64,000 nucleotides of DNA from JBBTCX01 sp964494205 (lineage in GTDB: Bacteria; Planctomycetota; Phycisphaerae; UBA1845), in the NCBI GenBank assembly GCA_964494205.1, contig CAZBRD010000009.1, positions 124,001 through 188,000 on the forward strand, in the 5' to 3' direction. Every line of letters begins with the position of its first letter. Positions within the stretch are counted from its first letter, which is position 1. The notes beneath the pieces are model-generated. The model did no database searches and was not told the origin of the DNA. It saw only the letters and a program-made list of their open reading frames with translations. Made by a program: the position numbers and the translations under genes. This document shows, piece after piece, positions 42,591 to 50,498 of the stretch.

Positions 42591-43700
42591 TTAAGGCAAC
42601 ATCGCCCCATTCCACACATCAAACCCATCCGCCCCATTCAGCAAATCAATCAGCCGCAAAATATCCGCCGGATTCGCCACACCGCTTCGATCAATATCCG
42701 TCGACCAGATCGGCCGCTCCGTCACACCGTTCAACGAATCTATCAACGCCAATATATCTACCGGAGACGTCGTCCCATCTCCGTTCACATCGCCCGGCAA
42801 ATAGCCGAGCCGCAAAGTCGCTCCCGTCGGCAAATGCGTAATCGTCGTCCACGCACCGGGATCAATCGCATCGCTAAGCCACACTCCCACTTCGGTTGGC
42901 GAATCGTACGTCACCCACTGAACCCACGGCGCCGACCCATCGCCGCCGGCCTCTGCCACTTCAAATTCATAATCCACCGGAATGCAAACCGTACTTGCAA
43001 ACTCGAGCTGAATCTCCATCCAGCCAAACTCGCCCGTTCCGTCAATGTTCGTCGGCTGTCGCGCGTCGATCGCCTCGAACGGCGGGTTGCTCCAAACCAG
43101 ACTGTTCGGCGCATCACTGTTCACTACAACCTGCAACATTCCGCCCGTCAGTTCCCCCGTATACGCGCTCCACATGAACTCCTCGCCCGGAAGTTCGCCG
43201 TGTACATGCGCAAATGCTCCATGAAACACCGTCGGCTCTTCCGCGTTCATGACATCAAGCACGAAATTGTCCGACCCGACCTGAAGCTGAATAGTGCCCA
43301 ACAACAACTCGCCGCCCGCTGGCATCACATATTCAGAGTTTTGCTCCAAATCAAACCACGCCGGCCGCGATTGGTTCGGGCAAACAAAGCACTCCGCAAC
43401 ACACGCACCCGATGTCCAGCCCATAAACGAAGGACAACCACAACAAATCGCATCCGCCTGCGGAATCAGCCCGATAGCCCCTTGCGAAAACGTATCCGTC
43501 AGATCAAAGCTGATGTGAGAGAAAGTCACGTCCTCGCCTTCATTCCCAGTGTCCACCAGATAAACCGCCACAGCCACATTGGCGTTCGGCGGATATCCCT
43601 CAGCAGGCATCGCGGGCTCCGGCCGCAAATCAACTCGCGCCCCCGCAAACGTCGAAGAACAGACCGCGACCGATATCAAAGCCAACTTTTTTAGCATCAT
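42591..43700 (-). CDS. Secreted dockerin-type protein, paralogue 3
   Basis: A 369-residue exported protein. It starts with a signal peptide (KKLALISVAVCSSTFAGARVD) after a GGAG site. The ARVDLRPEPAMPAEGYPPN block, the Cys-rich insert (CCGCPSFMGW, CFVCPN), and the dockerin-like tail (LPGDVNGDGTTSPVDILALI; TDIDRSGVANPADILRLIDL) match its neighbours. All calcium-loop acidic positions are present. The order in the array suggests tandem duplication of one ancestor. Function unknown; cell-surface or extracellular matrix attachment is possible. Confidence 0.78.
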   Translation of the reverse strand: MMLKKLALISVAVCSSTFAGARVDLRPEPAMPAEGYPPNANVAVAVYLVDTGNEGEDVTFSHISFDLTDTFSQGAIGLIPQADAICCGCPSFMGWTSGACVAECFVCPNQSRPAWFDLEQNSEYVMPAGGELLLGTIQLQVGSDNFVLDVMNAEEPTVFHGAFAHVHGELPGEEFMWSAYTGELTGGMLQVVVNSDAPNSLVWSNPPFEAIDARQPTNIDGTGEFGWMEIQLEFASTVCIPVDYEFEVAEAGGDGSAPWVQWVTYDSPTEVGVWLSDAIDPGAWTTITHLPTGATLRLGYLPGDVNGDGTTSPVDILALIDSLNGVTERPIWSTDIDRSGVANPADILRLIDLLNGADGFDVWNGAMLP

Positions 43701-43761
43701 CGCTGACTCTCCTTAGTAGGGTCCGCCATGCGGACCACCCCCGATTGGTTCTACGCTCGCC

Positions 43762-44433
43762 TTATTTGCTCAAGAATCGTCCACGCAACCCAAGTACCAC
43801 AAAAATCAAACTCGCTAAAGTGCCAGGCTCCGGCACTACTGTAAACTCAAGCACGCCGCCAGTGAGCTCGCCAGTATGCGCCCGCCAAACTGTAAACGGT
43901 GGCCACGGTGGTGGACCACCGCAGCCAAAAGTTGCAATCGCCCCAAAATCAGGATCCGAGGCGTCGTCATTCATTACATCGATGACGAAATTCCCCGGTG
44001 TGCTCGGCATAGTTACGGAAATCGCACCAAGATGCCTTTCGCCGTCATTGGGAAGCGAAACCGCTAACGGCGACCCTTGTGGACAGTTTGCCAGATTCCA
44101 AACCAGCAAAGGGTTCGGCAAATCCGGAAACAACACATGAATACCCGAAAATGGCTCACTCCAAATGAACTCGTTGTCGTCGTTAGTTCCCGGCACATCG
44201 TCCAATCCCGGATAAATCAGTTCCGGCGACGAATCTGAAAAGTCCAGAGACCAACTTCTAAAATAGATATCCCCCCATGGATTACCTGTGTCCACGATGT
44301 GTACAGCCAGGTGCACCGTTTCCCCCGGCTCATAAGGCCCAGGGACGTCGGGATGAATATCGATTCGCGCACCCGCCAAAGAAATGCATGGCCCGATGAG
44401 AACGGCTACCGATACGCGCACTATTCCGAACAT
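43762..44433 (-). CDS. PEP-CTERM sorted relative of the dockerin proteins
   Basis: A 223-residue exported protein. The ATG at 44433 has GGAG eight bases upstream; the frame is open to 44463. The mature N-terminus (GARIDIHPDVPGPYEPGETV) matches the ARVDLRP block of the dockerin paralogues, and the central part (FGCGGPPPWPPFTVWRAHTG) matches their FGFGGPDPITMWRAFTG stretch. It ends not in dockerin repeats but in a PEP-CTERM signal: VPEPGTLASLIFVVLGLRG with a basic tail. Such tails are processed by exosortase. The family thus has two alternative C-terminal anchors. Confidence 0.75.
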   Translation of the reverse strand: MFGIVRVSVAVLIGPCISLAGARIDIHPDVPGPYEPGETVHLAVHIVDTGNPWGDIYFRSWSLDFSDSSPELIYPGLDDVPGTNDDNEFIWSEPFSGIHVLFPDLPNPLLVWNLANCPQGSPLAVSLPNDGERHLGAISVTMPSTPGNFVIDVMNDDASDPDFGAIATFGCGGPPPWPPFTVWRAHTGELTGGVLEFTVVPEPGTLASLIFVVLGLRGRFLSK

Positions 44434-44627
44434 TCGTAAGCTCCGTTCCAGATAGTGTTGCATATCCGACCGAGTTTCGATCGAACGAGCAGCGGGTTCG
44501 GCGGTGATTGCGAATAGAATCGACCTGATATGGACACCGGCCTCCCCAATTGAACTCTACGTTTTTCCAAGTGTCCGATCTCGACAATTTACTTTAATCT
44601 CCGCTCGCTTTCTATTAAAACCCGACC

Positions 44628-45539
44628 ATGCCCACACGTTCGCACATCTCCCGATTCGCATCTGCACTAAACGCCCTAACCTTTTCCCCGCCCGTTGCCT
44701 ATGTTTACAACCCGCTCGACTACGCCCGCGCCACAGCCGCAGACTTTCACCGTCGCTACGCAATCGGCACGGGAAAAATGCTTTTACTCGGCATGAACCC
44801 CGGACCGTGGGGCATGGCCCAGACCGGCGTCCCCTTCGGTGAAGTCAACATGGTTCGCGATTGGCTCGGCATCAAAGGCAAAATCACCAAGCCCACCCGC
44901 GAACATCCTAAGCGCCCCGTCATGGGCCTCGATTGTCACCGCAGCGAAGTCAGCGGCCGGCGCGTCTGGGGCTGGGCCCGCGACACATTCGGCACACCCG
45001 ACCGCTTCTTCGAGCACTTCTTCGTAGCTAACTATTGCCCGCTGATGTTCCTCGATGCAGATGCCCGCAACATCACGCCCGACAAACTGCAAGCCAAAGA
45101 ACGCACCGCCCTCGAAACCCTCTGCGACCGCGCACTCATCAACCTAGTCAACCAACTCCAACCGCGTCGCATCATCGGCATAGGCAAATACGCCGAATCC
45201 CGCGCCCGCGCCGCGATCGCAAACACATGTGCCGTGTGCCACTGCTCTGTGAGCAGTGCCGATGATCCACCGCGCACAATTTCAACTAGCGCCAATCAGA
45301 GCCCTTTGCGCAAGCAAAGGACCAGTTCGAGTAACTTGCGCAAGCAAGTGACCAATCAGAACCGCGACCGCAAGGGAGCGGCCACCCAATCGGAGCAAGT
45401 TGAAACCATCCAAACGATCCCCATCTCGTCCATCCCCCACCCCAGCCCCGCCAACCCCGCCGCCAACCGCGGCTGGGCGAAAATGATTGACGAGCAACTG
45501 CTCCCACTCCTACCTGCCAACTTTGTTTCCACTGCTTAG
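44628..45539 (+). CDS. SMUG-type uracil-DNA glycosylase with in-frame repeat insertion
   Basis: Base-excision repair enzyme of the SMUG family that removes uracil from DNA. The catalytic motif GMNPGPWGMAQTGVPFGEV is at residues 55-73, and the second motif HPSPANPAANRGW is at 271-283. Between them, residues about 201-262 (45230-45415) are a low-complexity Ser/Thr/Gln/Arg-rich insertion that the family usually lacks; the protein is 303 residues against about 240 expected. The insertion is made of palindromic DNA repeats. No stop results, so the enzyme may still be made with a surface loop. No strong ribosome binding site is seen. Confidence 0.8.
   Translation: MPTRSHISRFASALNALTFSPPVAYVYNPLDYARATAADFHRRYAIGTGKMLLLGMNPGPWGMAQTGVPFGEVNMVRDWLGIKGKITKPTREHPKRPVMGLDCHRSEVSGRRVWGWARDTFGTPDRFFEHFFVANYCPLMFLDADARNITPDKLQAKERTALETLCDRALINLVNQLQPRRIIGIGKYAESRARAAIANTCAVCHCSVSSADDPPRTISTSANQSPLRKQRTSSSNLRKQVTNQNRDRKGAATQSEQVETIQTIPISSIPHPSPANPAANRGWAKMIDEQLLPLLPANFVSTA
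45234..45381 (+). repeat. Palindromic repeats inserted in the SMUG gene
   Basis: Four hairpins lie within the coding sequence: CACTGCTC-TGT-GAGCAGTG (45240-45258, a member of the family at 37846-37910), CCTTTGC-GCAA-GCAAAGG (45303-45320), ACTTGC-GCAA-GCAAGT (45334-45349) and CCGCGACC-GCAA-GGGAGCGG (45362-45381, with two G-A mismatches). The last three share the loop GCAA in the mRNA sense and are each preceded or followed by CAATCAGA. Confidence 0.85.
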
Positions 45540-45731
45540 GCTAGTCACCGACCGACCTGTTACTCGACTTCTACAGCACCGAGATTCCAACAATCTTCGT
45601 AGCCACAGAAACACTTGTCCCATTGGACACTTCCAATTCGTTACACTTGTTGGGTAATGTGGGGCGAGAACAATTGGGTGAGGCGCGCACCAAAGCTGCC
45701 TGACGTCCGTTAGCAGATTAGGAGGCATTCG

Positions 45732-46535
45732 TTGAAACAACCAAACCAACAAGCTCGAATTCTTCGTGCATGGCCACTAATACTATTTCCTGCATGCGTC
45801 GCCTCGCTCGCTGCTTTCGCAGGCTGCTCCGCTGATGAAGTTGTAGGAACTTTTACCACTCTAAGTGTTTCTGATTCGAACACGTCTGAGCCGATCGTGG
45901 GAGCTACGATCGAAGTCGCAGAATATGTATCTACTCCGAATTCTCTCGTTGGAGGTCTGGGCCCATCTTCGACAACTTGCAGGCCTACAGACGATCGCGG
46001 CGAATCGTTTTGCCAAGTCGCAACGGTTAACGGCAAGACAGATGATGTACGTCTGGCGGTCAATGTTCTGCATGGCCTCGTCTATGAGTCCCTTCAAATG
46101 GACAATCGCCCAACGCTGACAGTCGCCGGAGAATCTTTCAGAGTCACGATCATCTCGGTGCAGGCCGAGGCACCTCCGACACCAACCCTTCGCGTAGTTC
46201 CTCTATCTAATCCCGTGAAGATCGAAATAAATGGTTTTCTTCGTGTGCTGCAAATCTGCGATCGAGATACTCAAACAGAGCTATGGAGAATCTCCACCGG
46301 TATAGACTTGGGTTCATACCTGGACCGAGTGGTAGTTGGAACAATTCCTATAAGTTTTGGCGAAAAGACTACAGAGCCCGGCGTTCCATCATTCGTTTGT
46401 TCGGAGGTGCTAGCCGGCCAAGACTATCCAGCGCAAAGCCTCGTGGTGGTCGGAACCTTACCATTCGGCAATGTGCGGATCTTGTCGGATCCATTCTGCA
46501 AGGATACATCAGGAGCCGCCATCAATTGCGAATAG
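45732..46535 (+). CDS. Lipoprotein of unknown function
   Basis: A 267-residue lipoprotein. The TTG start at 45732 is supported by GGAGG seven bases upstream. The signal peptide ends in a lipobox (VASLAAFAGCSADE). The mature part begins with a beta-rich stretch (TLSVSDSNTSEPIVGATIEVAEY) that looks like a carboxypeptidase regulatory or Ig-type fold. Six or so cysteines are present. No neighbour gives a function. Confidence 0.6.
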   Translation: MKQPNQQARILRAWPLILFPACVASLAAFAGCSADEVVGTFTTLSVSDSNTSEPIVGATIEVAEYVSTPNSLVGGLGPSSTTCRPTDDRGESFCQVATVNGKTDDVRLAVNVLHGLVYESLQMDNRPTLTVAGESFRVTIISVQAEAPPTPTLRVVPLSNPVKIEINGFLRVLQICDRDTQTELWRISTGIDLGSYLDRVVVGTIPISFGEKTTEPGVPSFVCSEVLAGQDYPAQSLVVVGTLPFGNVRILSDPFCKDTSGAAINCE

Positions 46536-47249
46536 AGATCCAAGAGAGCATCAAGCTCAAACGACAAGCGAGGCCAAGTGCGCCCCCTTTCCGGAAGGCA
46601 ATCTCCACACCCCGAGACAATCTACAGCACACAAAGCAAACTCCAGCCTGCAAGGCTGATATGAAGTAGCCGGGGGTCGAGCGAAGCGAAAACCCCCGGA
46701 TAAGAGTTGTCCCAATGATGCCGACCCTGCAAGGGTCGAACCAATTGACTTTCGTCCCACGCGCGCCTGAAAACGTCTCGATTCCGCGCACGACCCATTG
46801 GATTTCCAATGTCTCTAGTGCCGTAACACACGCTCTCACCTGCCTGCATGATCACCAACACCGGCGATCACCGGTGTTGTTCTATATGTAAGAGCTTTTT
46901 AGGAAACCCAAGGAGTAGGATTCGTGCAAACAAACGAAATCCACACCGAATTATGCGCACATGCGGCATTCAACTCCGCGTCCGCCCCTGCAATCGAACG
47001 CCACGTAGCCCCCCGTCAACCAGTCCATCGCCGTCCACTCGGAAACCTGCGCGAAATTAAAAAATCTTCCGAAATTCCAATCAAAAACCCCACTCTCACC
47101 CCCGCCAACGCGGTTTTCGATCTGCGCCGCGCAAGAGCGCAGCCCCTCCAACCCCGTTTTTCCTCACGAGAACGCCTATCAATGCAACCCCCGCAAAAAC
47201 GCGAAAACAAATCTCTTGACACCAAACGCCAAACCCGTATCATCCCCGA
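46536..47249. other. Gene-free stretch with palindromes
   Basis: About 700 bases without a convincing gene. It holds AGCCT-GCA-AGGCT (46645-46657), CCGGGGGT/ACCCCCGG (46670-46699), CGACCCT-GCA-AGGGTCG (46722-46738) and CAACACCGG-CGATCA-CCGGTGTTG (46856-46879). The last is followed by TTCTATAT and may be a terminator. The 5S rRNA promoter should lie near the end but is not obvious. Confidence 0.6.
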
Positions 47250-47354
47250 TGCGGTGACTAGACGTACGGGGAAACACCCGTTTCCATTCCGAACACGGCA
47301 GTTAAGCCCGTCCGGCCGATGGTAGTCGCAAGGCGAGAGTAGGTGATTGCCGCA
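47250..47354 (+). rRNA. rrf: 5S ribosomal RNA (isolated gene)
   Basis: About 105 bases with the conserved 5S core: CCATTCCGAACACGGCAG near the middle and GTAGTCGCAAGGCGAGAGTA near the 3' end. The ends pair (TGCGG with CCGCA). A terminator follows directly. No 16S or 23S gene lies in the flanks, so this 5S copy is unlinked from the other rRNA genes. Confidence 0.93.
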
Positions 47355-47360
47355 CTTTTC

Positions 47361-47391
47361 AAAATGCCCGCTTCGGCGGGCATTTTGTTTT
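47361..47391 (+). terminator. Rho-independent terminator of the 5S rRNA
   Basis: AAAATGCCCGC-TTCG-GCGGGCATTTT, a perfect 11-bp stem with a TTCG tetraloop, followed by GTTTTC. Confidence 0.92.
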
Positions 47392-47614
47392 CCATCACCC
47401 CAATTCGAAGCGACGCGCCTTACGACAATCGCCTCATGTGCATTAGAATCGCGTCTCCAGCGAGACGATCAGCGTACAAGTTGTAAGAACAGACCACGGG
47501 AACAAATCATGCTCGAGCAACGGCTCGACCATGTTGACTGTCGATAACAACGTAGCCTGAACCGACTGTCAGGCTGTTACACGCGGACAAAACGCAAAAC
47601 GGAAAGGATCAAAA

Positions 47615-47716
47615 ATGTTCTTCGCATCACTCTTAAGCGGATTAAGCAGCTCGTTCCTGGGCTTGGCCATCCAAGTGCTCATCGCACTTATATTCGGTAC
47701 TGGCACGGCTCAATAG
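47615..47716 (+). CDS. 33-residue hydrophobic peptide
   Basis: A short frame with ATG, 33 codons and TAG, preceded by GGAAAGGA eight bases upstream. The product is one membrane helix (about residues 14-28, LGLAIQVLIALIFG) with almost no charged residue. It is too short for ordinary ORF calling, but the ribosome binding site and the clean hydrophobic pattern support translation. It could be a small membrane peptide; function unknown. Confidence 0.45.
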   Translation: MFFASLLSGLSSSFLGLAIQVLIALIFGTGTAQ

Positions 47717-47741
47717 TGCGAACTCGCACAGGCCGCACAGG

Positions 47742-48863
47742 CTACCCAGCAGCCAACTCGCGCAGGATCTTGCAACCTGCTTTGATCTTTTCGTCGGGCA
47801 CGGCGTAGCTGATTCTGAAATGCGTGTCGCGGCGGCTGAAGACTTCGCCGCCGATAATGATGACTTCTCGCTTCAGCGCTTCTTCGCAGAAGGCTGTGCC
47901 CGTCGCAAAGCGTCTCGGTGCCTTGGGGAAAACGTAGAATCCCCCGCTGGGTCGCACAAACTCAAACGTCTCGCCAAGCTCTTTGCAGATCAGATCGCGC
48001 TTGGCCCGATACGCATCCACTTGCGGCGACATATCAACATCCAGCGCCGCCAACGCCCCATACTGCACCGGATGCGGCGAGCACACATACGTGTACTGCT
48101 GCACCTTGGCCATCTCCGTGATGACCTCGCCCGGCCCCGCGATATACGCAATTCGCAAACCAGTCATCGCGTGCGACTTGCCGAACCCGCGAATGATCAC
48201 CGTGCGCTCCGGCGCGAATTTAGCCGGACTCACCGCTCGCCCGTCGTAGCACAACGGCTCATAGATTTCGTCGCTGACAATCAGCAGATCATGCTTCCGC
48301 GCCAGCTCCGCCACGGCCTTGATCGTCTCTTCTCGAAAGACAATCCCCGTCGGATTACTCGGCGAATTCAGCAAAATCATCTTACTTCGAGGTGTAATCG
48401 CCGCCGCGAGTCGATCCGGATCAAGCTGAAAATCGCGGCCGTAACTCTCAACAGCCACCGATGTTCCACGCGCCAGCTTGACCAGCTGTGGGTACGAAAC
48501 GAAATATGGATCAGCAAAGATGACTTCATCGCCGGGATTGATGCACGCAAACAGCGAAAGCACCAACCCGCCGGAGACGCCTGACGTAATGAACAGATCA
48601 GGGTTCCAATCAAACTCTTTCTTAAGCTTCGCGGTTAACCGTTCGCGAAGTTCGGCCAGTCCGCGCGTCGGCGTGTAACCATTGCGATTTTCTCGCACGG
48701 CCCGCGTGATGGCTTCTTTGACAACATCCGGAACAGGAAAATCAGGCTGCCCGATCGAGAAATTGATCGGGTCCTTCATGGAGGCTGAAAGATCGAAGGC
48801 GCGTCGAATCCCCGATGATCCAAGCGTGCGGACCATGTCGGAGGTGAAGCGCTTCTGGCTCAT
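47742..48863 (-). CDS. PLP-dependent aminotransferase, class I/II
   Basis: Fold-type I aminotransferase, probably acting on an amino acid. The 373 residues show SNPTGIVFREET (substrate-binding Asn), LLIVSDEIYEPLCYDG (PLP-binding Asp and Tyr), and GFGKSHAMTGLRIAYIAG with the Schiff-base Lys and the downstream Arg. The N-terminus FSIGQPDFPVPDVV is typical. The start at 48863 matches the family's usual N-terminus; ATGs at 48893 and 48914 are in frame, and no start has a clear ribosome binding site. The substrate cannot be assigned; aspartate or a broad-range enzyme is likely. Confidence 0.85.
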   Translation of the reverse strand: MSQKRFTSDMVRTLGSSGIRRAFDLSASMKDPINFSIGQPDFPVPDVVKEAITRAVRENRNGYTPTRGLAELRERLTAKLKKEFDWNPDLFITSGVSGGLVLSLFACINPGDEVIFADPYFVSYPQLVKLARGTSVAVESYGRDFQLDPDRLAAAITPRSKMILLNSPSNPTGIVFREETIKAVAELARKHDLLIVSDEIYEPLCYDGRAVSPAKFAPERTVIIRGFGKSHAMTGLRIAYIAGPGEVITEMAKVQQYTYVCSPHPVQYGALAALDVDMSPQVDAYRAKRDLICKELGETFEFVRPSGGFYVFPKAPRRFATGTAFCEEALKREVIIIGGEVFSRRDTHFRISYAVPDEKIKAGCKILRELAAG

Positions 48864-48971
48864 CTCTCGTGTTGCCTCGGCCACTTGGCTCATAGTCGAA
48901 GAAGTTTGGCGCATGACGACAGAAACTTGTCGTCGTACTTTGCCTCGTAAGGCAACAAAGCCAATGGCGAA

Positions 48972-49235
48972 CTACTTCGCCTTGCCGCCTGCTGCCTTGG
49001 CACCAGCCGCAGGAGCGGCAGCCGCCGTTGCGCCCTCGGCGCCGGCTTCTTCCTTCTTCTTTTCCTTCTTGCCGATCTTGGCCTTGCGGTGGGAAATCTT
49101 GGGCAGCCCATACGGTGAGCGTTCATCTTCCCAGTTACCGATTTCCATCATCTGGGCAATCCGCTCTGCGCGGGACAAAACATTTCGGTGCCGCTCCAGC
49201 GTACTCTTCGACTTGAGGGTCTTATTCATCGACAT
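48972..49235 (-). CDS. PVC-group small basic protein
   Basis: An 87-residue basic protein matching the short family known from Planctomycetes, Verrucomicrobia and Chlamydiae: KSTLERHRNVLSRAERIAQM, then GNWEDERSPYGLPKISHRK. The core is about 55 residues; the last 30 are an Ala/Gly/Lys-rich tail that may bind nucleic acid. A ribosome binding site (AGGAAG) precedes the ATG. The role is unknown, but the family is suspected to bind ribosomes or RNA. It is a strong taxonomic marker for this window. Confidence 0.82.
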   Translation of the reverse strand: MSMNKTLKSKSTLERHRNVLSRAERIAQMMEIGNWEDERSPYGLPKISHRKAKIGKKEKKKEEAGAEGATAAAAPAAGAKAAGGKAK

Positions 49236-49254
49236 TGTTGTTACTTCCTGTTTT

Positions 49255-50085
49255 CTACCACGTATCTTCTTTCAGCGTCTTGGGATAGCCCTTCAAGCGG
49301 TAACGCCCGCCGGCGGCAAAGTACTTATCACCCACTGCGTGGATGCGTTTGAGCAAATCATCAAACTGCCCAGCCTGAGCCGTGTCCTTGCGATTGTAAC
49401 CTTCTTTGGTCGTTAGGTGAATAACACCACCCGCCAGCGTTACCGGTACTGTCGAGATGCCATGATCCTCCAGGAATTCTTGAGCCCGACGGGCATCATC
49501 CATATGCCCCCCCGTGAATTCCTGGGCCACGATGTAGGTATTGCCCTTGACCCAAGTGACTTGAGGAGAAGGAGTTGCATTCTTTGGGGTCGTCGCGCCG
49601 CCTTCTCGCTGAGGACTCGCTGCTGGTGGTGCCTGAGGCTGAGTTCCCGTCGCTGCCAACCCCTCGACAAGCTGCCTGTTCGGTGCCTTCGTTTGAAGTT
49701 GCTCAATTTCGGTCTTGGGTTGCTGAATGGTAGCACCCTGCGTAACCGGACCACTTACCGAGGGCCGCGAGTTTCGCCCTATGGCAAACGCGACAGCCAA
49801 CACGAGAATTCCGGCCAGCAAAACAAGTGCGCCGGACTTGCTCGTCAATGAAATGCGCACGACGGGTCCATCGAGCTCGACCATGCGCGGAACGACCGAT
49901 TCGTCGTCGTCCTCGATGTCGCGTACCACACGCGGACGCGGTTGCTCATTCACCGCCAAAGATTCTGCCCCTTCTACCGGCTGCGGCCCGCCAACCCATG
50001 ACGGCACTTTGATCGAGTCTCCGGCCTCGGACCGATTTCCGCGTAGCAGTTCAAACAGCGCGGGACCCTGTTTGGATTTGGCCAT
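49255..50085 (-). CDS. SPOR-like membrane protein
   Basis: A 276-residue protein with a cytoplasmic N-terminus, one membrane helix near residue 90 (ALVLLAGILVLAVAFAIG), a Pro/Gln-rich linker, and a C-terminal globular domain of about 100 residues (YIVAQEFTGGHMDDARRAQEFLEDHGIS) resembling SPOR domains, which bind peptidoglycan at division sites. The ATG has GGGAG upstream. It lies 19 bases upstream of the small basic protein gene and may share a transcript with it. Confidence 0.65.
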   Translation of the reverse strand: MAKSKQGPALFELLRGNRSEAGDSIKVPSWVGGPQPVEGAESLAVNEQPRPRVVRDIEDDDESVVPRMVELDGPVVRISLTSKSGALVLLAGILVLAVAFAIGRNSRPSVSGPVTQGATIQQPKTEIEQLQTKAPNRQLVEGLAATGTQPQAPPAASPQREGGATTPKNATPSPQVTWVKGNTYIVAQEFTGGHMDDARRAQEFLEDHGISTVPVTLAGGVIHLTTKEGYNRKDTAQAGQFDDLLKRIHAVGDKYFAAGGRYRLKGYPKTLKEDTW

Positions 50086-50373
50086 CGTGAGGACTCCCGA
50101 CCACCTGACAAGCGTCCCGTGGTCTTGAGATAATCAACATATTCATTCGTTGAAGTACGAGTGTGCAGCATACGCATGTCGACGCGAATTGCAAGGCAAA
50201 ACTGACGCAACTCGCGGTAACAAAACTGAGCGGTTCGCCGGTTGTAATCAGGGGTTTTTCGAGGATCTCAATCGGATGCCTGTTGCACGAAGAATATTTG
50301 CCGTGAGGCGTACTTGAGGCTGTGACATTGCCGAACAGGGTCGATTGGGGTATAGAAATCAACATTGACCGAA

Positions 50374-50447
50374 GGGCGATTGGCTCAGTTGGTTAGAGCG
50401 CGCGGATCACACCCGCGAGGTCACAGGTTCGAGCCCTGTATCGCCCA
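50374..50447 (+). tRNA. tRNA-Val (CAC)
   Basis: A 74-base cloverleaf. Acceptor stem GGGCGAT pairs with ATCGCCC; D arm GCTCAGTTGGTTAGAGC; anticodon stem CGCGG/CCGCG with loop ATCACAC, anticodon CAC; T stem ACAGG/CCTGT with loop TTCGAGC; discriminator A. CCA is not encoded. Confidence 0.96.
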
Positions 50448-50498
50448 GTTCACTTGATTCTGAAAACCGAGCGACTTCTCTAAACAAAAGAAATTGTC

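Noticed and set aside
42507..43694. Long plus-strand open frame opposite dockerin paralogue 3
   Set aside because: It mirrors the real minus-strand gene, has an Arg/His-rich composition and no ribosome binding site; similar shadows occur opposite paralogue 1 (40363-41370) and recQ (25048-26241).
46924..47325. 133-codon open frame running into the 5S gene
   Set aside because: It overlaps the 5S rRNA and has no protein-like features.
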